A stretch of 32,106 nt of DNA from a virus: IMG/VR virus record IMGVR_UViG_3300005731_000008, positions 1 through 32,106 of that record. The stretch is one strand, 5' to 3'. Both the position numbers and the translations under genes were made by a program. The notes below the pieces were generated by a model, which was not told the DNA's origin, did not search any database, and worked only from the letters and a program-made list of their open reading frames with translations. Below are positions 1-6,468 of this stretch, one piece after another (positions within the stretch are counted from its first letter, which is position 1; every line of letters starts with the position of its first letter).

Positions 1-50
1 CCTTTTTTAATACTAAAAACTTTTAAATTATGTCATGTGATATTACAGCA
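1..50. repeat. Terminal direct repeat, left copy (circular closure)
   Basis: Bases 1-50 are identical to bases 32057-32106. They cover the T-run of the terminator behind the capsid gene and the first codons of the gene at 30. A gene start repeated at both ends shows that the sequence was read around a circle, from a circularly permuted or circular genome. The non-redundant unit is about 32,056 bp. It could in principle be a short physical terminal repeat, but 50 bp is more like an assembly overlap. Confidence 0.9.
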
Positions 51-584
51 GGTAGAGCAGAAGTATGCAAGGACTCTATTGGAGGACTAGACGCTATCTA
101 CTTTGTTAACTACGGAGACGCTCCTTATTCAGATGTTGTCTTTGACTCTACAAATACAGATGTTATCGAGACTATCAACCTAACACCTGGAACAGTTTCA
201 GCATATAAATACGAATTAAAAGGAGACGAAAACACTTTTGAAGAGACTATCACCTCAGACCGTAACACGGGAACAACTTTTTTCGAGGGAGTTCTTAATG
301 TGTCTTTGAAAAAGATGGATTTAGCTACTCACAAAGAGGTTAAATTGTTAGCGTTCGGACGTCCTCACATTGTTGTTGGAGACCGTAACGGAAATTTTTT
401 CTACATGGGCGCACATTGGGGTTGTGAACTTACAGGAGGCTCTATTATGTCAGGTGGTGCTATGGGTGATAAGTCTGGTTATACTTTGACCTTCACAGCA
501 CAGGAGGCTATCCCTACACCATTTATGGAAGCTACAGACGAGGCAGGTTTGAATACTGCTGGTCTTAACGTTGTTACTGCGTAA
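30..584 (+). CDS. Probable major tail (tube) protein
   Basis: 184 residues. Likely the second most abundant virion protein, forming the tail tube. The middle and C-terminal part (LLAFGRPHIVV, GNFFYMGAHWGCELTGG, AMGDKSGYTLTFTAQE) resembles small structural proteins of Bacteroidetes phages that I recall as tail tube or major tail proteins. The ATG at 30 follows an A/T-rich leader without Shine-Dalgarno sequence, as usual in Bacteroidetes. Across the circle join it lies directly behind the major capsid gene, separated by a terminator, and a second terminator (605-640) follows it. Such tuned read-through suits a highly expressed structural gene. Family assignment is from remembered sequence patterns; a head decoration protein is the main alternative. 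Confidence 0.6.
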   Translation: MSCDITAGRAEVCKDSIGGLDAIYFVNYGDAPYSDVVFDSTNTDVIETINLTPGTVSAYKYELKGDENTFEETITSDRNTGTTFFEGVLNVSLKKMDLATHKEVKLLAFGRPHIVVGDRNGNFFYMGAHWGCELTGGSIMSGGAMGDKSGYTLTFTAQEAIPTPFMEATDEAGLNTAGLNVVTA

Positions 585-604
585 AAAGTAACTCTTTCAT
601 GTTT

Positions 605-640
605 AAGCAGGGGGTAGTTGTATAACGCTCCCTGTTTTTT
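605..640 (+). terminator. Rho-independent terminator after the tail-tube-like gene
   Basis: The arms 605-614 and 628-637 form a 10-bp stem with two G-T pairs (core CAGGGGG with CTCCCTG), followed by a run of T to 640. It lies between the genes at 30 and 654. It also overlaps the region a TTG start at 618 would need, which argues for the later GTG start of the next gene. Confidence 0.75.
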
Positions 641-653
641 AAAATTACAACAA

Positions 654-1019
654 GTGAAAAATATAAAAGATAGAATCAATTCTCAATTATTCAAAGCTCA
701 GGAGGTAGAGCTGAAAGCGGAGCGGATTGAGTTAACATTGATAGATGATATTTGGGACGGGATAAGAGCTTCTCAAGAAATTTCTAAAAAAAATCAAAGT
801 GTTTTCAATGAGGCAAATAGTATGTTGAGTGAACAGAGAATAAGAATGCAGAAGTCCGTTAAGCAACTAAAAAAATACCAAGGGGCTTTTTTAGCAGCAG
901 CAAAAGAGCTGGGTATAAATGGCACAAACAACGAAAACTACAAGATGTCAGTTAAGGTTATTGATGAGCAAGAGCAAAAAATAAAAATACTAGGTAAGGC
1001 AATATCCGCTTTAAAGTAA
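654..1019 (+). CDS. Coiled-coil virion-associated protein, paralogue of the 30011 gene
   Basis: 121 residues from a GTG start at 654. The frame stays open upstream to a TTG at 618, but that start would sit inside the terminator. The protein from 654 (MKNIKDRINSQLFKAQ) aligns residue for residue with the N-terminus of the 30011 product (MKSIRSRVLSFMPKEE). The shared pattern continues as VELxAExIELxL near residues 17-28 and AAKxLGIN near the C-terminus, with a long charged coiled coil between. The two genes bracket the scaffold, capsid and tail-tube genes. A role in head assembly or an internal head protein is inferred; no enzyme motif is visible. Confidence 0.7.
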   Translation: MKNIKDRINSQLFKAQEVELKAERIELTLIDDIWDGIRASQEISKKNQSVFNEANSMLSEQRIRMQKSVKQLKKYQGAFLAAAKELGINGTNNENYKMSVKVIDEQEQKIKILGKAISALK

Positions 1020-1133
1020 AATTAAAGCAATATTATATTTTTTAGAGCGTTTTTTTACGCTCTTTTTTTTGTTAAGTTCTTTTCTTAGATGCCTTTCTTG
1101 CTCTCTTATAAATTCTTCAATCCAATAGTTCAT
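1011..1133 (-). CDS. Possible small minus-strand protein, 40 residues
   Basis: Open frame of 40 residues (MNYWIEEFIREQERHLRKEL, then a lysine-rich stretch, ending in IALILL). Its ATG at 1133 lies one base after the stop of the 57-residue minus-strand gene, a spacing that suggests translational coupling. The lysine-rich middle is encoded by the complement of the 1044-1070 terminator and the last residues overlap the stop of the + strand gene, so part of the frame may be fortuitous. No family recognised. Confidence 0.35.
   Translation of the reverse strand: MNYWIEEFIREQERHLRKELNKKKSVKKRSKKYNIALILL
1044..1070 (+). terminator. Rho-independent terminator closing the capsid operon
   Basis: Stem AGAGCG (1044-1049) with CGCTCT (1058-1063), an A/T loop, and a T-run to 1070. 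It lies 25 bp behind the stop of the 654 gene. On the minus strand the hairpin lacks a following T-run, so it works only for + strand transcripts. Confidence 0.85.
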
Positions 1134-1134
1134 T

Positions 1135-1308
1135 TTACCAAGTTTTTAAAATATAGGTTTCTTTGAATGGTGTAAAGTTTCCGTTATCGTCCCAATCTTG
1201 AATATCAATAGTCACGTATGTAAATCCGTTCAATTTAGACTCAAAAGTATAAACACCAAAAGCTGTCATTTTGTTTGCTTCTTCAATTGTGATAACTTGA
1301 TTTTTCAT
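1135..1308 (-). CDS. Small minus-strand protein, 57 residues
   Basis: Open frame from ATG at 1308 to TAA at 1135, read against all surrounding genes. The product (MKNQVITIEEANKMTAFGVY ... ETYILKTW) has a plausible soluble composition, with an acidic aromatic stretch DIQDWDDNGNFTPF. It starts in the same intergenic region as the divergent late promoter for 1369. The gap between the + strand genes would otherwise be empty for 350 bases, which supports it being real. Function unknown; I recognise no family. Confidence 0.55.
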   Translation of the reverse strand: MKNQVITIEEANKMTAFGVYTFESKLNGFTYVTIDIQDWDDNGNFTPFKETYILKTW

Positions 1309-1333
1309 GTTTTTTTCTGCTAATATACAAAAA

Positions 1334-1371
1334 TTAACACAATACCCACTTTCTTACGTTATATTAATATG
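1334..1371 (+). promoter_or_regulatory. Late promoter P1 (TACGTT class)
   Basis: Upstream element TTAACAC at 1334, 18 bases from TTA to the box TACGTTAT at 1355-1362, then ATTAAT and the ATG at 1369. The 23 bases ending in the ATG are identical to those before the gene at 19151, and TTAACAC is at the same distance in both. Geometry matches the Bacteroidetes -33/-7 promoter, but TACGTTAT differs from TAnnTTTG at its last two bases. Transcription would begin at or next to the ATG, predicting a leaderless message. Confidence 0.7.
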
Positions 1372-1695
1372 ATTATTCTACAAGAGACACCGAGCGCACA
1401 GGATTTTAAAATTATCCCACGCTCATACTTTGCAGATAGTATGAAGATTAAAAACGAGACAACAGGCGAAGAGCTTACCTACACCATTACAACTTCATTA
1501 GATGGGTATTATTTAACATTCTCTAAGGCTGTAACATTAAAAGAAGACACTTTCTACAATTTAACTGTTTTGGATGGTTCGGATATTGTCTACAAAGACA
1601 GAATTTTCTGTACTAATCAAACTACGTCAACATACACTGTAAGTAATAACGAGTACACAAGTAACTCAACAGATAACGACTATATAACGCTATGA
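1369..1695 (+). CDS. Small conserved structural protein before portal
   Basis: 108 residues, beta-rich in appearance, with no membrane segment. The opening (MIILQETPSAQDFKIIPRSY) and the segment YNLTVLDGSDIVYKDRIFCT resemble small proteins that commonly precede the portal gene in Bacteroidetes phages. The ATG follows promoter P1 directly. The stop overlaps the portal start by 4 bases (ATGA), so the two are translationally coupled. A virion or assembly role is inferred from position alone. Confidence 0.55.
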   Translation: MIILQETPSAQDFKIIPRSYFADSMKIKNETTGEELTYTITTSLDGYYLTFSKAVTLKEDTFYNLTVLDGSDIVYKDRIFCTNQTTSTYTVSNNEYTSNSTDNDYITL

Positions 1696-3443
1696 GTAAA
1701 GACATAAATATAATTGAATTATCACAGTATACGGCTCCTGAGATTGTAGAGGATAGCCGAGAGGATTGGGTAGAATACGGCTCCGACAATATGCACTATA
1801 ATTGGCTTATTGACCGCTTCCATTATTCACCTACCAACAACGCTGTAATAAATAACATGGGGCGTTTAATCTATGGGCGTGGAATTAGTGCAATCAACGC
1901 AAGACGTAAAACAGCAGAATACACAGCTCTAAAGGCTTTATTTACTCCAGATGTATTGAGAGGTATTTCACAAGGTTTGAAGCTGTTAGGAGACGTTTAT
2001 ATTCAATGTATCTACAATAAGCAGCACACACGCATTGAAAAGGTAGACTTTTTAACGGCTAATTATGTACGCCCTGAGAAGTGCAACGAAGAGGGAAATA
2101 TTGAAGGGTACTACTATTGCTACAATTGGGAGGACGTAAAGACATACAAACCTAAACGAATTGCAGCTTTTGGAACATCTAAGGATGAGGTAGAGCTTTT
2201 GCGTATTATGCCCTACTCTGTAGGTTTTAAGTATTTCTCTCCTGTAGATTATCAAGGCTGTCTACCTTATGCAGTACTAGAGGAAGAGATTAGTACTTAT
2301 TTAATTAACGAGGTTAAGAATGGCTTCTCTGGGACTAAGGTTATTAACTTTAATAACGGGCAAGTAGGAGACGATAAGCAACGCGAACAATTAAAGCGTA
2401 GAGTAATGTCAAAGCTCACAGGCTCGACAGGTGAGAAAGTTATCGTTTCATTTAATAGCAATGTAGAGAACAAGACTACCATTGATGATATACCGTTAAA
2501 TGATGCCCCGCAGCACTATGAATATCTATCCAAAGAAGCAGAACAAAAGATTTTAATAGGTCACAATGTAACTAGCCCAATGTTAGTAGGTGTTGTTACG
2601 GATAACCAGGGCTTTTCTAGTAATGCAGAAGAGATTGATATAGCAGCGAAATACTTCTATAATACAGCCGTCAAGCCTTATCAAGATATGATCATTGAGG
2701 CAATAGAGCAAATTCTAACTTTCAACGGTGTTACAGGTTTAGATTTGTATTTTAAGCGTCTCAACCTACTTGATTCTGTAGAGGAAAAAGCACAAGCAGA
2801 AGAAGAAACAGCACTGTCTTTGGAAGCTCAAAGAGCAGACTGGATAGATGAATTTGGAGAGGATGAAAGCGAAGAGTGGGAGTTGATAGATAGCCGAGAA
2901 GTTGACTATGACAAAGAGCAAGAACTTGACGCGCAACTATCAGAAATGAACAAGGCAGCAGCGCAAGCAGATAAAACCACACTTTCTAAAATATGGGAGT
3001 TCGCCACAGGTTGGGCGAAACCTAACACAGCAAGCGAGCAAGACAAGGAAATAGACGGTTTCTATTTTAAGGTTCGATATAAGTACGTAGGTAACAAAAG
3101 CCCAGAACGTGATTTTTGTAGGCAAATGATGAGAGCCTCTAAAATTTACCGAAAGGAGGATATTATGAGAATGGAGTCTCTAGGGCTTAACAAGTCACAC
3201 GGACATAACGGAGAACCTTACTCAATTTGGCTCTACAAAGGCGGGGTTTCATGCCATCATAAATGGGAGCGCAGAACGTATGTAAGTACACAAAAAAGAG
3301 CTTCTATAGGTTCCGCTAAGACAAGCCAAGTAAGTACAAACAAGGCACGTAAATTTGGCTATAGACCAACCAACGAAAAAGAGGTTTCTATGATGCCAAA
3401 AGATATGCCAAGACAAGGACATCACCCAGATTATAAAGGATAA
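1692..3443 (+). CDS. Portal protein with C-terminal MuF-like extension
   Basis: 583 residues. The first 400 or so have the look of a portal protein, the dodecameric ring through which DNA enters the capsid: YGSDNMHYNWLIDRFHYSPT near the start, a central mixed domain with TKVINFNNGQ and ISPM-type loop NVTSPMLVGV, then a long helical acidic stem (residues about 365-430). Residues about 450-545 form a separate module with RDFCRQMMRASKIYRKEDI and YKGGVSCHHKWERR, resembling minor-head (SPP1 gp7/MuF) C-terminal domains. It overlaps its neighbours by 4 bases and by 1 base. Portal identity follows from length, context and pattern; the MuF comparison is less certain. Confidence 0.75.
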   Translation: MSKDINIIELSQYTAPEIVEDSREDWVEYGSDNMHYNWLIDRFHYSPTNNAVINNMGRLIYGRGISAINARRKTAEYTALKALFTPDVLRGISQGLKLLGDVYIQCIYNKQHTRIEKVDFLTANYVRPEKCNEEGNIEGYYYCYNWEDVKTYKPKRIAAFGTSKDEVELLRIMPYSVGFKYFSPVDYQGCLPYAVLEEEISTYLINEVKNGFSGTKVINFNNGQVGDDKQREQLKRRVMSKLTGSTGEKVIVSFNSNVENKTTIDDIPLNDAPQHYEYLSKEAEQKILIGHNVTSPMLVGVVTDNQGFSSNAEEIDIAAKYFYNTAVKPYQDMIIEAIEQILTFNGVTGLDLYFKRLNLLDSVEEKAQAEEETALSLEAQRADWIDEFGEDESEEWELIDSREVDYDKEQELDAQLSEMNKAAAQADKTTLSKIWEFATGWAKPNTASEQDKEIDGFYFKVRYKYVGNKSPERDFCRQMMRASKIYRKEDIMRMESLGLNKSHGHNGEPYSIWLYKGGVSCHHKWERRTYVSTQKRASIGSAKTSQVSTNKARKFGYRPTNEKEVSMMPKDMPRQGHHPDYKG

Positions 3444-3955
3444 TGAAAGCACTATTAATTACACGCGAAGACATAGTTAAAAAGACTGTAATGAATGGGA
3501 ACGTAGACACCGACCAATTCATTCAGCATATTGAGATAGCTATGGATATACACATTCAGAACTATCTGGGGACTGACTTACTTGTTAAGATTCAGTCTCT
3601 AATAAGCGCAGGAACTATAGGAGATGCAGGAAACGAAGACTACAATACCTTATTAGTGAAGTACGTTAAGCCTATGCTTATTCATTGGGGAATGTACGAA
3701 TATCTCCCATGGGCTGCATACACTGTAGCAAATAAAGGAGTTTACAAGCATACAAGCGAAAACGCTGAAACAGCACAAAAAAACGAAATAGACTATTTAC
3801 AAGAAAAACAAAAAAAGACAGCAGAGAATTATACTCAACGATTCCTAGATTATATGGATTTTAACGCAGGGGAGAAGTTTCCAGAATACTACTCAAATAG
3901 TAACGAAGACGTAGACCCCTCACAAAGTACTAACTTCTCAGGCTGGGTGATCTAA
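3443..3955 (+). CDS. Head-tail connector protein, DUF6712-like
   Basis: 170 residues. It begins with a helical N-terminus (ITREDIVKKTVMNGNVDTDQFIQHIEIAMDIHIQNYLGTDLL) and has the WGMYEYLPWAAYTVANKGVYK stretch I associate with DUF6712 proteins of Bacteroidetes phages. These probably act as the gp6-like adaptor ring under the portal. The segment after residue 110 is charged and helical. The start overlaps the portal stop by one base and the stop overlaps the next start by one base, so it is in the same transcript as the portal. Confidence 0.6.
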   Translation: MKALLITREDIVKKTVMNGNVDTDQFIQHIEIAMDIHIQNYLGTDLLVKIQSLISAGTIGDAGNEDYNTLLVKYVKPMLIHWGMYEYLPWAAYTVANKGVYKHTSENAETAQKNEIDYLQEKQKKTAENYTQRFLDYMDFNAGEKFPEYYSNSNEDVDPSQSTNFSGWVI

Positions 3956-4182
3956 TGGAAAATACTATAAAATTAATAAAAGCCTACGGAGCGACTGCAG
4001 TCTTAGTTTTATGGCTTGCCAGTAACAATTTAAGAATAAAAGAAATTGAAGAAAAGCTATACAGGTGCTATGAAGACCAAATTGCAATGGATTCGCGAAG
4101 TAGTAGCTACAGAGTTAACGAAGTGGAACTTTTAGCAAAAAAAGAAAAAGAAGTTTCAGGAAAAAGAAAAGAGTGGATATGA
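3955..4182 (+). CDS. Small one-TM protein, possible holin
   Basis: 75 residues with one hydrophobic segment at about residues 10-24 (AYGATAVLVLWLAS), then a charged helical tail (EIEEKLYRC ... LLAKKEKEVSGKRKEW). It directly precedes the amidase, with which it overlaps by four bases (ATGA). Size, membrane segment and position suit a class III-like holin or another lysis protein. With a single short segment and no recognised family this remains an inference; a structural accessory role is possible. Confidence 0.45.
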   Translation: MENTIKLIKAYGATAVLVLWLASNNLRIKEIEEKLYRCYEDQIAMDSRSSSYRVNEVELLAKKEKEVSGKRKEWI

Positions 4183-4790
4183 AAGAGTTACTAGTTATTT
4201 TAGACGCAGGACACGGAGGATTAAATCCTAACAGTGGCGAATATACAACACCAGGGAAGCGCATGGTTAAAGATGACGTTGAATTCTATGAGGGTGTAAA
4301 CAATAGGGATAACGTAGAGCGAATCAAAGAAGCGTTAGAGGCTTTAGATATTGAATGCGTAGAGGTTGCCCACGAATGGAGAGATACACCTTTAAGCAAT
4401 AGAGTACGACAAGCTAATGAACTCGCAAGAGGCAGAGAGGCTGTTTATTTATCTATTCACTCAGACGCGGCAGGAAACGGCAAAGAGTGGCATACTGCGA
4501 AGGGTTTTAGTGCTTTCATTTATAACTCCACAAGAAGCAAGAAAACAAAGCTACTCGGGCAACTTATGCAACAGGAGCTAGTTTGTAACCTTGGCGAATT
4601 ATCAAGAGATAGAAAGCTAAGAAAAGCAGATTTTAAAGTGCTTAGAGAAACTACAATGCCCGCTTGTCTAATTGAGGGGGGCTTTCACACTAGCGAAAGT
4701 GAGGTTAATTTAATGGTTACTGATGAATGGAAGGATGCATTCACTAAAGCTGTAGTAGATGCGGTTTTGATTTACATTTCAGAGCTATAA
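4179..4790 (+). CDS. Endolysin: N-acetylmuramoyl-L-alanine amidase (Amidase_3)
   Basis: 203 residues, a single catalytic domain without signal peptide or cell-wall-binding domain. It cleaves the amide bond between muramic acid and the peptide stem. Zinc-site residues of the family are visible: H12 in ILDAGHGG, E38 in FYEGVNN and H94 in LSIHSD. The catalytic glutamate is E166 in CLIEGGF. An in-frame GTG at 4173 is an alternative start; ATG 4179 is preferred because it makes an ATGA junction with the gene before. With the small membrane protein before it and the spanin-like gene after it, it forms the lysis cassette. Confidence 0.9.
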   Translation: MKELLVILDAGHGGLNPNSGEYTTPGKRMVKDDVEFYEGVNNRDNVERIKEALEALDIECVEVAHEWRDTPLSNRVRQANELARGREAVYLSIHSDAAGNGKEWHTAKGFSAFIYNSTRSKKTKLLGQLMQQELVCNLGELSRDRKLRKADFKVLRETTMPACLIEGGFHTSESEVNLMVTDEWKDAFTKAVVDAVLIYISEL

Positions 4791-4820
4791 AAAAAACCCC
4801 GCCCACAAAAGCAGACAGGG
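4789..4820 (-). terminator. Hairpin that would terminate minus-strand transcripts
   Basis: Read on the minus strand, 4811-4820 and 4797-4806 form a continuous 10-bp stem with several G-U pairs and a TTTT loop, followed by eight T. On the + strand the same positions give A-C mismatches, so only minus-strand RNA folds well. No minus-strand gene is seen to the right of it. Confidence 0.55.
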
Positions 4821-4843
4821 AAACCTAACAAACACAAAATTTA

Positions 4844-4872
4844 TTGACACTTCAAAGTTAAACATATTATTT
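4844..4872 (+). promoter_or_regulatory. Promoter of the spanin-like gene
   Basis: TTG at 4844-4846, an 18-base spacer, and TATTATTT at 4865-4872, close to the Bacteroidetes TAnnTTTG box. The ATG at 4877 is only 4 bases further, so the message would be leaderless or nearly so. The gap after the amidase gene supports a separate start here. Confidence 0.45.
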
Positions 4873-4876
4873 CAAT

Positions 4877-5308
4877 ATGAAGTACATTTTATTATTCTTT
4901 TTATTAACATCCTGTACAGCTTACCAACACTTAAAGAAAGCAGAGAAGCACACTCGAAAGGCAATAGCTAAAGGAGCTACTATAGAAAAAGATACTTTGC
5001 GAATCGCGATAAGCGATACTGTAACAGATATAGATACTTTAGATAATTATATTCGAGTAACTAAAACAATTAGAGATACCTTATACATACAAGGCAACAC
5101 CACTTACATCGCTAAATCAAGAACTGAGGCAAGACAAGAGCAAAAAACAGAACGCAAGAAAATAAAAGAAGAGAATAAAACGCAAAGAAAGCAAGCTAAG
5201 CAAAAGAGGAAAGAGAGTTTTTTCTATAAATTTAGGAGTATGTTATTTATTTTACTTATATTGGGCGCATTAATTTTGGGCTATAAGCTCTTTAAAAAAA
5301 CATATTAA
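4877..5308 (+). CDS. Unimolecular spanin-like lipoprotein
   Basis: 143 residues with membrane anchors at both ends. The N-terminus MKYILLFFLLTSC carries a lipobox ending at C13, so it should be lipidated and sent to the outer membrane. The C-terminus (FRSMLFILLILGALILGYKLF) is an inner-membrane segment. Between them is a periplasmic stretch with many T, D and I residues and then a very basic coil (residues 83-115). This is the layout of u-spanins, which fuse the two membranes in the last step of lysis of Gram-negative hosts. It lies right behind the endolysin. The next gene overlaps its stop by one base. Confidence 0.65.
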   Translation: MKYILLFFLLTSCTAYQHLKKAEKHTRKAIAKGATIEKDTLRIAISDTVTDIDTLDNYIRVTKTIRDTLYIQGNTTYIAKSRTEARQEQKTERKKIKEENKTQRKQAKQKRKESFFYKFRSMLFILLILGALILGYKLFKKTY

Positions 5309-6099
5309 TGTGTAACACGATAAAAAGAAACCGTTTATTCTATGACATAGAGACTAGCTTCTGTGAAGGTCATTTCTGGAGACCTGGGTACAATCAAACG
5401 ATACTACCGCACCAAATAACAAAACACGCTCAAATAATTTGTATCTCATGGAAGTGGGAAGGGGAGGACGAGGTTCATCACTTAGATTGGGGTTTAAAAA
5501 AGCAGTGTGATAAAAGCCTATTGAAGAAATTCATAAAAGAGCTAGATAAAGCAGACGAGATTATAGCACACAATGGGGACAGGTTCGATATTAAGTGGAT
5601 TCGTACAAGAGCAGCCTTTCACGGTCTGCAAATGAAACACACGTATAACAGTATAGACACGCTCAAATGGTGCAAGAAGTACCTTAATCTACCTTCAAAC
5701 AAACTAGCGGAGGTTTGCAAGTATTTCAATCTAGTTAATAAAATAGACGCAGGAGGGATCAACACATGGGTAAACGTGGTTTATCACAAAGACAGAGAAG
5801 CGTTAGACCACATGCTTTACTACTGTGATGGTGACATCCTAAGCCTTGAGGCTGTATTTAATAAGCTGCTACCATACGCAGCCCCTAATATGCACTATGG
5901 CGTTTTACGTGGAGGTGAGAAATTCGAGTGCCCTAGCTGTGGTAAGTTACCTAAATGGAACAAGACCTACACAACGGCAGCAGGAACAGTACAGCACTAT
6001 ATGAAGTGCAGAGATAAAGAATGCGGTACTTACTTCAAAGTAAACAATAAGACCTATCAGGACTATATTACTTACAAAATCCGTAATAATATTAAATAG
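5308..6099 (+). CDS. RNase H-fold 3'-5' exonuclease with C-terminal zinc ribbon
   Basis: 263 residues. The three DEDD-type exonuclease motifs are visible: FYDIET (D13, E15), IIAHNGDRFDIKW near residue 90, and YYCDGDILSLEAVF near residue 170. These bind the two metal ions that remove nucleotides from a 3' end. After the nuclease domain come two cysteine pairs (CPSC, then CRDKEC) that look like a zinc ribbon for nucleic-acid binding. No polymerase domain follows, so it is a stand-alone nuclease. It is the last gene of the late unit starting at 1369 or 4877 and is followed by a strong terminator. Confidence 0.75.
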   Translation: MCNTIKRNRLFYDIETSFCEGHFWRPGYNQTILPHQITKHAQIICISWKWEGEDEVHHLDWGLKKQCDKSLLKKFIKELDKADEIIAHNGDRFDIKWIRTRAAFHGLQMKHTYNSIDTLKWCKKYLNLPSNKLAEVCKYFNLVNKIDAGGINTWVNVVYHKDREALDHMLYYCDGDILSLEAVFNKLLPYAAPNMHYGVLRGGEKFECPSCGKLPKWNKTYTTAAGTVQHYMKCRDKECGTYFKVNNKTYQDYITYKIRNNIK

Positions 6100-6119
6100 T
6101 CTAACTTACTAAGTTTAAG

Positions 6120-6149
6120 AGCCTTACAGAAATGTAGGGCTTTTTTTTT
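6120..6149 (+). terminator. Strong rho-independent terminator between late and early regions
   Basis: Stem AGCCTTACA (6120-6128) with TGTAGGGCT (6133-6141), one G-T pair, a GAAA tetraloop, then a T-run to 6149. It separates the late lysis/exonuclease unit from the early promoter at 6171. Confidence 0.9.
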
Positions 6150-6170
6150 AAAATAAATCTGTGAATATGT

Positions 6171-6200
6171 TTGTACATATAAACATTGTTACTATCTTTG
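6171..6200 (+). promoter_or_regulatory. Early promoter, perfect Bacteroidetes consensus
   Basis: TTG at 6171-6173, 19 bases, then TATCTTTG at 6193-6200, an exact TAnnTTTG box. Transcription should start near 6206, so the gene downstream cannot use the GTG at 6161 and must start at 6224. The consensus match suggests recognition by the unmodified host polymerase early in infection. Confidence 0.85.
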
Positions 6201-6223
6201 TTCTATACAAAAACACAAAACAC

Positions 6224-6466
6224 ATGGATATCTACAGTATTGAAGTCGGGAATATCTACAACGACGAAACAGAAAGCACAGGGCATTACGATTACATTGA
6301 GGATGCCTATTATGAAGCTGCTGAGATAGCAGAAGAAATGCACAAGCAAATCATAGAGAAGTATAAGGACAACCCAAAGTATGAACCAGAAGCATTTGAC
6401 TTTACAGAGGATATTATCTATAAAGAACAAGTTAGAGACGCTTACGAATACCATTTAGATTATTAA
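6224..6466 (+). CDS. Very acidic small early protein, function unknown
   Basis: 80 residues from the ATG at 6224 (MDIYSIEVGNIYNDETESTG). The frame runs upstream to a GTG at 6161, but that lies before the promoter's -33 element. The protein has 23 Asp/Glu and only about 6 Lys/Arg, with many tyrosines, no cysteine and no membrane segment. It is the first gene behind the strongest host-type promoter. Position and charge are like phage DNA-mimic or host-takeover proteins, but there is no recognised family and this is only an inference. Confidence 0.65.
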   Translation: MDIYSIEVGNIYNDETESTGHYDYIEDAYYEAAEIAEEMHKQIIEKYKDNPKYEPEAFDFTEDIIYKEQVRDAYEYHLDY

Positions 6467-6468
6467 TT

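Noticed and set aside
618-653. TTG start giving a 133-residue protein
   Set aside because: The extra residues are encoded by the terminator hairpin, and the paralogue at 30011 aligns exactly from the GTG at 654.
6161-6223. GTG start for the first early gene
   Set aside because: It lies upstream of the -33 element of the promoter at 6171-6200, so it would not be transcribed from it; ATG 6224 is used.
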